Shown: in pieces, positions 24,914-32,137 of the stretch
Layout of the letters: each line of letters starts with the position of its first letter
Position numbering within the stretch: the stretch's first letter is position 1
Assembly (NCBI RefSeq): GCF_006715285.1
Contig: NZ_VFMX01000001.1
Coordinates: 2,170,001 to 2,234,000, forward strand
Direction: 5' to 3'
DNA from: Arthrobacter sp. SLBN-83
Lineage (GTDB): Bacteria > Actinomycetota > Actinomycetes > Actinomycetales > Micrococcaceae
Length of the DNA: 64,000 nucleotides
The notes under the pieces: generated by a model
What the model saw: only the letters and a program-made list of their open reading frames with translations
The model's database searches: none
Told to the model about the DNA's origin: nothing
Position numbers and translations under genes: made by a program

Positions 24914-27025
24914 ATGACCACCACCGCCACAGCCCCCCAGGCCACGGTCGACACCGTGGAGACAGTGCCCAGCTTCGTCAGGGACGCCTGGTGGACGCCC
25001 GACGCCGGCTCGTCGGCTTCTGCCGTCCCCGTCAGGGACGCGAGCACAGGGGAGATCCTGGCCAAGGTGAGCACCGAAGGCCTGGACCTCGGCGGCGTGG
25101 TGGAATACGGACGCACCACCGGCCAGGCTGAACTGGGCAAGCTGACCTTCCACCAGCGCGCCCTCAAGCTCAAGGAACTGGCCCAGTACCTGAATGCCCG
25201 CCGCGAGCACTTTTACAACTACTCTTTCCAGACGGGTGCCACCAAGATCGATTCCATGGTGGACATCGACGGCGGCATCGGCGTCCTCTTCACCTTCGGC
25301 TCCAAGGGCCGGCGCGAGCTGCCCAACTCCCAGGTGGTGGTGGACGGCCCCATGGAGGTGCTCTCCAAGGATGGCTCCTTCGCCGGCGAACACATCTACA
25401 CCCGCATTCCCGGCGTCGCCGTCCAGATCAATGCCTTCAACTTTCCCGTCTGGGGCATGCTCGAGAAATTCGCCCCCGCGTTCATTGCCGGCGTCCCCAC
25501 CATCGTGAAGCCCGCCACCCCCACCGGCTACGTTGCTGCCGCCGTGGTCAAGGCCATCGTGGAATCCAACATCCTGCCCAAGGGTTCGCTGCAGCTGGTC
25601 TCCGGCTCGGTCCGCGGCCTGCTGGACGTGCTGGACTACCGCGACCTGGTGGCCTTCACCGGTTCCGCCTCCACCGCCAAGTCGCTGAAGGCCCACCCCA
25701 ACGTGGTGGAGGGAGGGGTCCGTTTCACTTCCGAGACCGACTCCCTGAATGCCGCGATCCTTGGCCCCGACGCCGTGGAGGGCACCCCGGAGTTCGACGC
25801 TTTCGTCAAGTCCGTGGTCACCGAAATGACCGTCAAGGCCGGCCAGAAGTGCACCGCCATCCGGCGCGCCATTGTGCCGCAGGAGCTGGTGCCGACGGTC
25901 TCCGCCGCCATCGGCAAGCGCATCACCGAGCGGGTCGTCCTGGGTGACCCGCGCGGCGAGGGCGTCACCATGGGCGCGCTGGCCTCGGTGGAACAGCTGG
26001 AGGACGTCCGTGCCGCCGTGCAGTCCATGCTCGACGCCGGTGGTGAGCTTGCGTACGGAACGCTTGATTCGCCGTCGGTCACCTCAGCCGACGGAACCAC
26101 CGGGGTAGTGGACGGCGGCGCGTTCATGGCCCCCGTGGTCCTGAACTGGGACAACCCGGAAGCGGAAGCCATCCACTCGCTGGAGGCGTTCGGGCCGGTA
26201 TCGTCCGTGATCGGCTACAAGGACCTGGCCGACGCCGTGCGGCTGGCCGCCCGCGGCGGCGGGTCCCTGGTGGCGTCGGTCTGCACCAACGATCCCGAGG
26301 TGGCCCGCCAGCTGGTCACCGGCATCGCGGCGCACCATGGCCGCGTCCTGATGCTCAACCGCGAGGACGCCCGCAGCTCGACAGGCCACGGCTCGCCGGT
26401 TCCGCACCTGGTCCACGGCGGCCCGGGACGTGCCGGCGGCGGCGAGGAACTGGGCGGCATCCGGTCCGTGCTGCACCACATGCAGCGCACCGCCATCCAG
26501 GGCTCCCCGAACATGCTCACCGCCGTCACCGGGGTGTGGCACGCCGGGGCCGACCGCAACTTCACGGTGGAGACCGAGGGAACGCACCCGTTCCGGAAGC
26601 ACCTCTCCACCTTGCGGATCGGCGACGCCGTCCGCTCCGACCTGCGGCAGGTCACGCTGGAGGACATCACCGCGTTTGCCAACTCCACCGGCGACACGTT
26701 CTACGCCCACACCAACCAGGAAGCGGCGGAGGCGAACCCGTTCTTCCCGGGGATCGTGGCGCACGGCTATCTGCTGCTCAGCTGGGGCGCCGGACTGTTC
26801 GTGGAACCCGCGCCAGGCCCCGTGCTGGCCAACTACGGCCTGGAGAACCTGCGCTTCATCACGCCCGTGGCCGCCGGTGATTCCATCCGGGTGACCCTCA
26901 CCGCCAAGAAAATCACTCCGCGCGAAACGGACGAGTACGGCGAGGTGGCCTGGGACGCCGTATTGACGAACCAGAACGACGAGATCGTGGCCACCTACGA
27001 CGTCCTCACCCTCGTCGAAAAGTAA
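24914..27025 (+). CDS. paaZ: Bifunctional oxepin-CoA hydrolase / 3-oxo-5,6-dehydrosuberyl-CoA semialdehyde dehydrogenase
   Basis: 703 residues. Residues 1-525 are an aldehyde dehydrogenase (FTSETDSLN with the catalytic Glu; Cys313 in GQKCTAIRR). Residues 560-690 are a MaoC-type hotdog hydratase with Asp594 and His599 in GDTFYAH and the NPFFPGIVAHGYLLLSW core. It opens the oxepin ring and oxidises the aldehyde in phenylacetate catabolism. ATG 24914 follows GGAAGGA. Both domains are full length with active-site residues intact. Confidence 0.93.
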   Translation: MTTTATAPQATVDTVETVPSFVRDAWWTPDAGSSASAVPVRDASTGEILAKVSTEGLDLGGVVEYGRTTGQAELGKLTFHQRALKLKELAQYLNARREHFYNYSFQTGATKIDSMVDIDGGIGVLFTFGSKGRRELPNSQVVVDGPMEVLSKDGSFAGEHIYTRIPGVAVQINAFNFPVWGMLEKFAPAFIAGVPTIVKPATPTGYVAAAVVKAIVESNILPKGSLQLVSGSVRGLLDVLDYRDLVAFTGSASTAKSLKAHPNVVEGGVRFTSETDSLNAAILGPDAVEGTPEFDAFVKSVVTEMTVKAGQKCTAIRRAIVPQELVPTVSAAIGKRITERVVLGDPRGEGVTMGALASVEQLEDVRAAVQSMLDAGGELAYGTLDSPSVTSADGTTGVVDGGAFMAPVVLNWDNPEAEAIHSLEAFGPVSSVIGYKDLADAVRLAARGGGSLVASVCTNDPEVARQLVTGIAAHHGRVLMLNREDARSSTGHGSPVPHLVHGGPGRAGGGEELGGIRSVLHHMQRTAIQGSPNMLTAVTGVWHAGADRNFTVETEGTHPFRKHLSTLRIGDAVRSDLRQVTLEDITAFANSTGDTFYAHTNQEAAEANPFFPGIVAHGYLLLSWGAGLFVEPAPGPVLANYGLENLRFITPVAAGDSIRVTLTAKKITPRETDEYGEVAWDAVLTNQNDEIVATYDVLTLVEK

Positions 27026-27043
27026 CCACCCGAAAAACCCCTG

Positions 27044-27104
27044 GTTGCTCTATCACTTTTGGTCCCTAAGAGCCTGTTTTAGGGACCAAAAGTGATAGAG
27101 CAAC
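27044..27104. repeat. 61-bp perfect palindrome, copy 1 of family A
   Basis: Two perfect 26-base arms (27044-27069, 27079-27104) with a 9-nt loop, starting GTTGCTCTATCACT and ending in its complement, 18 bases after the paaZ stop. No T-run follows. A second copy of identical length and 44 of 61 identical bases lies at 43527-43587. It may act as a terminator, but the conserved copy suggests a mobile or REP-like element. Confidence 0.8.
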
Positions 27105-27171
27105 GGGGCGTTGGGCCCGGTTCTTTTTGGGGTCTCCGAGCGTAAAATTCTGCCCACAAGGAGGTGGCCCC

Positions 27172-27579
27172 ATGCACCTGACAATGAGTTCAGTAACAAC
27201 CATCCTGCCGGTGGACGATGCAGCCCGCGCCCACAGCTTCTACACGGAGAAGCTGGGCCTTCCGCACCGCGGAACGACTGAAGATGGACACCAGTTGCTC
27301 GGCATCGACGGCGGCCCGTTGCTGGAGCTGATGCCGGTGTCCGACGGAAAGCATTCCGAGCACACCGCGCTGAGCTTTGAGGTGGCCAACATCGAGGAAA
27401 CTGTCCGGGACATGGAAGCCCGGGGTATCCGGTTCCAGGATTACGACCTGCCCACCCTCAGGACGGAAAACCACATTTGCACCACGGCGTCCGAGAAGTG
27501 CGCCTGGTTCATGGACACGGAGCACAACATCCTGTGCATCCACGAGAACCTGGGTGACAAGCTGGAGTACCAGGTCTAG
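27172..27579 (+). CDS. VOC-family (glyoxalase-like) protein
   Basis: 135 residues, two VOC modules (TTILPVDDAARAHSFYTEKLGL; LSFEVANIEETVRDMEARGIRF). The usual metal-binding positions are partly replaced, so it may be a lyase, a dioxygenase or an antibiotic-binding protein; none can be chosen. ATG 27172 has a very strong AGGAGG at a 9-nt spacing. It lies downstream of the family A palindrome and before a terminator. Confidence 0.82.
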   Translation: MHLTMSSVTTILPVDDAARAHSFYTEKLGLPHRGTTEDGHQLLGIDGGPLLELMPVSDGKHSEHTALSFEVANIEETVRDMEARGIRFQDYDLPTLRTENHICTTASEKCAWFMDTEHNILCIHENLGDKLEYQV

Positions 27580-27635
27580 GCCCAACAGGCCATTGAGAGC
27601 AGCAGGCTCTTAAAATCAGCTGGCTAATAGAAACG

Positions 27636-27676
27636 GCAGCAGGGGTGCCCCGGTCGGATCGGGGTACCCCTGCTGC
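27636..27676. terminator. Hairpin terminator between convergent VOC and small hydrophilic genes
   Basis: Seventeen-base arms (27636-27652, 27660-27676) with one G-U pair and a 7-nt loop, followed by TTGTC. Strong GC-rich stem between two convergent stops. Confidence 0.85.
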
Positions 27677-27696
27677 TTGTCTACCGACGGCGGCGG

Positions 27697-28002
27697 CTAG
27701 CTTTCGGCGCCGCCGTGCAGGCCGTCGTCGCTGCTGTCGTCCTCGCGCCCGGTGCCGCGGCCGTCTTCGCTGCGGTCGGAGAGGTCCATGTTGCCGCGGG
27801 CCTCATCCATCGTGGGGCCGCCGGAGGGGACGCTGTAGGTGTCCGGGCGCACGCCGTGCGACTGTTCCTCGATCAGGGCCTGCTCCTCGCTGAAGCGGAT
27901 CACATTGGCTTCGTCGCCGGCATCGCCCGGAATGTCCTCGCGGACCTTTGACGGATCCGGAACGATGAAGCCTGCGTCGGGTTCTTCCTTGGGGTGGCTC
28001 AT
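27697..28002 (-). CDS. Small acidic hydrophilic protein of unknown function
   Basis: 101 residues, rich in Asp, Glu, Gly and Ser, probably disordered (SHPKEEPDAGFIVPDPSKVRED at the N-terminus; GRGTGREDDSSDDGLHG near the end). Starts at 28002, 13 nt after the HtrA-like gene's stop, with GGAAGGA upstream, so it belongs to that transcript. No known domain recognised. Confidence 0.7.
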   Translation of the reverse strand: MSHPKEEPDAGFIVPDPSKVREDIPGDAGDEANVIRFSEEQALIEEQSHGVRPDTYSVPSGGPTMDEARGNMDLSDRSEDGRGTGREDDSSDDGLHGGAES

Positions 28003-28015
28003 GTGCTTTTCCTTC

Positions 28016-29176
28016 CTATCGGGTGGTTGTGTTGGCAGGACGGTCGGTGAGGTCCACCTTGATGTCCAACGTCTGGTCGCCACGCTTGACCTTGAAGCCT
28101 ACGGTGTCGCCCGGGTTTCGCTTGCGCAGTTCCGCCAGAATCTTCTCCGGCGTGGTCAGTTCCACACCCTCCATGGACTGCAGGACGTCTCCCGGGCGGA
28201 TTCCGGCGCGTCCCGCGGGCCCGTCGGAGTCTGCCGCGAGCACCACCACGCCGGATCCTGCCTGGATGCCCAGTTGCTGGGCGATCTGCGCGGTCAGCTC
28301 GCCCGGAGTCAGGCCGAGGTACGCGTGTTTGGCCGTGCCGTTTTTCAGCAGCTCCTCGGCGACATCCACGGCGGTGGCGGCGGGGATGGCGAAGCCAAGG
28401 GACACAGCGCCGGACGACGGCGGGATGTAGGCCTCGCTGATCCCGATCACCTCACCGCGCATGTTGATCACGGCGCCGCCGGAGTTGCCGGGACTGATTG
28501 GCGCATCGGTCTGGATGAGGTCCACCAGGGAGAGGCTGTTGGATGCCGAACCGGGAATCGAGCGGTGCAGCCCGGAGATGATTCCGGCGGTGGCGGTGTT
28601 TTCGAAGCCAAGCGGGGAGCCCAGGACCAATGCGCCCTCGCCCACCTTGGGCAGGGTGCTTTGGTACGTGGGCTTGGGCAGGCCGGTGCGCTTGGCCTGG
28701 ACCAGCGCAAGGTCGGTCACGGCGTCGCTGGCCTTCACGGTGCCCTCGACGCGCTGACCGTCGGCGAAGCCCACTTCAACGGTGGTGGCGCCGTGGATCA
28801 CGTGCTCGTTGGTGAGGATCAGCCCGTCGGCGGAGTACACCACGCCGCTGCCCAGGCCGCTCTGCGTGAAGATGGTGACGACGGATGGTGACAGGTTCTC
28901 CACGAGCTGGGGCAGGTTCCCGGCCGCTCCGGAGTCGGGGCCCGCGCCGGTGGCTGGGGAGGCGGAACCAGGGGAGCCTGGGCTGGAGGATGCCGGCGTG
29001 GCGTTGGCGGACGACGACGATGCCTGGCTTGAGGAGGTGCCGCTGGGGTTGGGAGGGCTGGGCGTGCCAGTGCATCCGCTGAGGGCCAAGGCGGCCGTGA
29101 GAGCACCGGCGCCCAGCACTGTGCCGAACGCCGGGTGGAGATGGCGTGAACGCTCTGGCGCGCTGGCCTTGCTCAT
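28016..29176 (-). CDS. HtrA/DegP-like serine protease lipoprotein with PDZ domain
   Basis: 386 residues. Lipobox LSGC (Cys35), then a Ser/Pro linker (40-85), the S1C trypsin-fold domain with His125 (TNEHVI), Asp155 (TDLAL) and Ser232 (GNSGG), and a C-terminal PDZ domain (about 285-375; YLGLTPGEL, GIRPGDVLQSMEG). It degrades or refolds misfolded envelope proteins. GGGAGG ribosome site before ATG. It probably drives the small acidic gene downstream. Confidence 0.9.
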   Translation of the reverse strand: MSKASAPERSRHLHPAFGTVLGAGALTAALALSGCTGTPSPPNPSGTSSSQASSSSANATPASSSPGSPGSASPATGAGPDSGAAGNLPQLVENLSPSVVTIFTQSGLGSGVVYSADGLILTNEHVIHGATTVEVGFADGQRVEGTVKASDAVTDLALVQAKRTGLPKPTYQSTLPKVGEGALVLGSPLGFENTATAGIISGLHRSIPGSASNSLSLVDLIQTDAPISPGNSGGAVINMRGEVIGISEAYIPPSSGAVSLGFAIPAATAVDVAEELLKNGTAKHAYLGLTPGELTAQIAQQLGIQAGSGVVVLAADSDGPAGRAGIRPGDVLQSMEGVELTTPEKILAELRKRNPGDTVGFKVKRGDQTLDIKVDLTDRPANTTTR

Positions 29177-29277
29177 CAGGACCTCCCTGCAAATGGTGGC
29201 TTTCTACCACCGTAGCGGGGGAGCAGGGAAAATACCAAGCACCCTTACCATTTGGTGCCGGGAGGGCTGCCGGCTGC

Positions 29278-29949
29278 CTATGTGTCCGCGTGCAGGCCGT
29301 CAAAGGCCATGGTGATGACGTCGTCGGCCAGCCGCTTCGGGGAGAGTGCGCCGCCCGGTTTGTACCACTCCACGATCGAGTTGATCATGCCGAACAGGAG
29401 CCGCGAAACGGTGCGGGGGTCGATGTCCGCGCGGAGGGAACCCTCATCGCGGGCGGCTGAGATAAGGCCCGCCACCTTGTGGTCGAAGGCGCGGCGGCGT
29501 TCCAGGGCGTCCCGTTCGATCTCGGTGTTGCCGCGCAGGCGCAGCAGCAGGGTGACAAAGGGCAGGCGGTCCACCAGGACGGCTACCGTCTGGCGCAGCA
29601 CAAACTCCAGCCGGGCATCCGCGGCGCCGGAGGTTGCCTCAGGCTGTTCGAGGATGGCTTCGAGGCCGCCCAGTGCGTGGTCAAGGGCGAGCTTGAGGAG
29701 ATCGCCCTTGGATGGCACGTGGTGGTAGATGGCGGACTTGGAGATGCCCAGGTTCTCGGCCAGGATGCCCATGGAGGTGGCGTCGTAGCCGTGCCGGTTG
29801 AATACGTCCACGGCGATGCGCAGCACGGACTGCTGGTCGTAGCCGGGGCGGCCCCGCTTGGCTGTGCCATTCACGGCAGTCCCGTTGGCGGAACTTCCGT
29901 TGGTGCTTGAGGTATCGGTGGTGCTGGCAGTTCTGCTGGCGCTGGGCAT
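29278..29949 (-). CDS. paaR: TetR-family repressor of phenylacetate genes
   Basis: 223 residues with a Ser/Thr-rich leader (1-30), the helix-turn-helix at MGILAENLGISKSAIYHHVPSKGDLL (about residues 60-85), and a C-terminal ligand/dimer domain. ATG 29949 lies 9 bases from box 3 (29958-29979), implying autorepression. It is downstream of paaIK on the same strand. By analogy with PaaR of actinobacteria it should sense phenylacetyl-CoA; the ligand is inferred. Confidence 0.82.
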   Translation of the reverse strand: MPSASRTASTTDTSSTNGSSANGTAVNGTAKRGRPGYDQQSVLRIAVDVFNRHGYDATSMGILAENLGISKSAIYHHVPSKGDLLKLALDHALGGLEAILEQPEATSGAADARLEFVLRQTVAVLVDRLPFVTLLLRLRGNTEIERDALERRRAFDHKVAGLISAARDEGSLRADIDPRTVSRLLFGMINSIVEWYKPGGALSPKRLADDVITMAFDGLHADT

Positions 29950-29957
29950 AATCGCTA

Positions 29958-29979
29958 GTTTCTCACGAACGGTCGGTAA
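29958..29979. promoter_or_regulatory. PaaR-type operator upstream of the TetR gene (box 3)
   Basis: On the minus strand it begins TTACCGACCGTTCGT, identical to 15 bases of box 1's reverse complement. Only one half is well conserved; the other (GTGAGAAAC) is degenerate, consistent with weaker autoregulation. Confidence 0.6.
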
Positions 29980-30010
29980 GTCCGGGGACGGCGCAGCACC
30001 ACCGAAACAC

Positions 30011-31390
30011 TCAGGCCTTCGGACGCAGGTCGTAGATGCGGCGCAGCTTGCCGTTGGACCGCTCAAGCGAGCCCGGCTCCACGACATCGACGGTGCACGA
30101 AGAACCCACGTGGATCTTGATCTGCTCCTTCAAGGTGCGTGCCGCCGTCGTGCTCTGCTCAATGGTGACGGCGTCCCGGCGCTCGATGCGCACGGTCAGC
30201 TGGTCCATCCGCTGGCCCTCGGCCCGGGTGAGTTCGAGCTGGAAGTGCGGGCTGAGCTCGGGGATGCGCAGGGCAATTTCCTCGATCTGGGACGGGAAGA
30301 GGTTGACGCCGCGCAGGATGATCATGTCGTCGCTGCGGCCGGTGATGCGGCCCATGCGGCGGTGCGCGGGGCGGGCCGTGCCGGGCAGGAGCCGGGTGAG
30401 GTCCTTGGTGCGGTAGCGGATGATCGGGAGGGCTTCCTTGGTGAGCGAGGTGAAGACGAGTTCGCCGTGTTCGCCGTCGCGCAGGACGTTTTCCTTGCCC
30501 GGGGCCGGGTTGAAGGGGTCGATGATTTCGGGGCGGAAGTGGTCCTCCCAGATGTGGCTGCCGTCCTGGGTCTCCACGGCCTCGCCGGCCACGCCGGGGC
30601 CCATGACCTCGGACAGGCCGTAGATGTCGCAGGCCTTGATGTTCATCATGACCTCAAGCTCGTGCCGCATCTCCTGGGTCCACGGCTCGGCGCCCAGGAC
30701 TGCGAACTTGAGCGAGGTGGAGGCTGGGTCGATCCCCATGTGCGCCATGGCGTCGGCGATGGTGAGCAGGTAGGTGGGCGTGGCCAGGATGGCGTCCGGC
30801 TTGAAGTCCTGGATCAGCTGGATCTGGCGTTCGGTTTGGCCGCCGGACATCGGGATGACCGTGCAGCCCAAGGCTTCGGCGCCGGCGTGGGCGCCCAGGC
30901 CGCCGGTGAACAGGCCGTAACCGTAGGCGTTGTGGACCTTCATGCCCGGCCGGATGCCGGAGGCGCGGAAGCTGCGGGCAACGAGCTTGGCCCAGTCGGC
31001 CAGGTCCTGCTTGGTGTAGCCGACCACCGTGGGGCGGCCGGTGGTGCCGGAGCTGGCGTGGATCCGGGCTACTTCGTGTTGCGGCACCGCAAACATCCCA
31101 AACGGGTACTCCTGGCGCAGGTCCTCCTTGGTGGTGAAGGGGAAGTTGCCAAGGTCCTCGAGTTCGCGCAGGTCGCTGGGGTGGATGCCCGCTTCATCGA
31201 ACTTGCGCTTGTACAGCGGTACCCGGTCATAGGCGTAGGCCACGGTGTGCTGCAGCCGCTGGAGCTGCAGGGCCTCAAGTTCGTCGCGGGAGATGGTTTC
31301 CTCGCGGTCCAGGACGGCGTCCGTGCCGGCTGTGGTGTCCGCCGGGGTGGAAACGGCAGCGGCGGGGGTTTCGGGGGCATGCAGGGTCAT
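30011..31390 (-). CDS. paaK: Phenylacetate-CoA ligase
   Basis: 459 residues, normal for PaaK. The ATP-binding signature HASSGTTGRPTVVGYT lies near residue 120, with the DIYGLSEVMGPG acceptor site and the C-terminal PaaK-type (AMP-binding_C_2) domain. It activates phenylacetate to phenylacetyl-CoA, the first step and the signal for the regulon. Starts 7 nt after paaI, so the two are an operon behind box 4. ATG 31390 excludes an unlikely upstream extension. Confidence 0.94.
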   Translation of the reverse strand: MTLHAPETPAAAVSTPADTTAGTDAVLDREETISRDELEALQLQRLQHTVAYAYDRVPLYKRKFDEAGIHPSDLRELEDLGNFPFTTKEDLRQEYPFGMFAVPQHEVARIHASSGTTGRPTVVGYTKQDLADWAKLVARSFRASGIRPGMKVHNAYGYGLFTGGLGAHAGAEALGCTVIPMSGGQTERQIQLIQDFKPDAILATPTYLLTIADAMAHMGIDPASTSLKFAVLGAEPWTQEMRHELEVMMNIKACDIYGLSEVMGPGVAGEAVETQDGSHIWEDHFRPEIIDPFNPAPGKENVLRDGEHGELVFTSLTKEALPIIRYRTKDLTRLLPGTARPAHRRMGRITGRSDDMIILRGVNLFPSQIEEIALRIPELSPHFQLELTRAEGQRMDQLTVRIERRDAVTIEQSTTAARTLKEQIKIHVGSSCTVDVVEPGSLERSNGKLRRIYDLRPKA

Positions 31391-31397
31391 GGTTTTC

Positions 31398-31868
31398 CTA
31401 CTTCTTGGGGATGGTGCGGCTGCGTCCGCGGAACTCGGCGATGAGCTCGCCCGGGGAACTGGGCTGGGTTTCGGAAGCCGGCGTGGCGGCATCGGCGGCG
31501 AAGATCTGGATGTCGTAGAGCCCGCTGCGGCCGGCGCTGGAGCGGCGGTCCGCGACGGCGGTGAGCACCTGGCCGCGGAAGGCCGGCTTGAGGAAATTGA
31601 TGTCCACGCCGGAGGCAACCGTGATGGTGGCTTCCTCGCCCGGTGCAGGGTGGATGGGGTTGCACGCGAGGGCGAAGGCAGTGTCGCCGAAGGCGAAGAT
31701 CATTCCGCCGTGGGCCATGCCGAAACCGTTGAGCATTTCCTGCCGGAGGGTCATCCGGATGGTGGCGTGGCCGTCGCTAAGGGCCAGGACCTCGATGCCC
31801 ATCCATTCGGAGGCATAGTCGTTTTCCAGGATGGGGTGGGTGGCCCCGGAAAGAGTGGTCTCAGCCAT
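31398..31868 (-). CDS. paaI: Phenylacetyl-CoA thioesterase
   Basis: 156-residue hotdog thioesterase with the PaaI signature GMAHGGMIFAFGDTAFALACN (His-Gly-Gly, Asp) and SGVDINFLKPAFRG. It hydrolyses ring-hydroxylated or stalled phenylacetyl-CoA esters to prevent CoA loss. First gene of paaI-paaK. GGAGG lies 10 nt before the ATG; box 4 is about 23 bases further upstream. Confidence 0.92.
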   Translation of the reverse strand: MAETTLSGATHPILENDYASEWMGIEVLALSDGHATIRMTLRQEMLNGFGMAHGGMIFAFGDTAFALACNPIHPAPGEEATITVASGVDINFLKPAFRGQVLTAVADRRSSAGRSGLYDIQIFAADAATPASETQPSSPGELIAEFRGRSRTIPKK

Positions 31869-31890
31869 GCGTCATTGCCTCCAGCTTTAT

Positions 31891-31912
31891 TTACCGAATG
31901 TTCATTAGGTAA
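31891..31912. promoter_or_regulatory. PaaR-type operator upstream of paaIK (box 4)
   Basis: Arms TTACCGAATG and CATTAGGTAA around a 2-base centre; the halves differ at one base. It is the most symmetrical of the four boxes and 22 bases before the paaI ATG. Confidence 0.72.
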
Positions 31913-31994
31913 TCCCATGAGGGGGTCCGGTGTCAAGGGGAGGAGGGGTAGGGAACGACCGCGATGCACCGTATCCGCGGCTGGGCCATCCCTT

Positions 31995-32056
31995 CATCGA
32001 TTGCTCCGTAACTGCCGTTTTCAGAGCTCATAACGGCAGTTACGGAGCAATCGATG
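31995..32056. repeat. 62-bp perfect palindrome, copy 1 of family B
   Basis: Two perfect 25-base arms (31995-32019, 32032-32056), 12-nt loop. The left arm starts CATCGATTGCTCCGTAAC. It sits between the divergent paaI and pta starts, where a terminator is not expected. A second degenerate copy is at 38871-38932. Confidence 0.75.
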
Positions 32057-32137
32057 CTGGTGGAGGTGCCCCGGGCACGGGGAGGGAAGTGCAAGGATGG
32101 AGGTACCGGCACCAGCAAGGACAGCAAAGGGCGGACC

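Noticed and set aside
26680..26730. Possible loss of the hydratase Asp in paaZ
   Set aside because: Asp594 and His599 in GDTFYAH are both present; the Asn two residues later is not the catalytic position.
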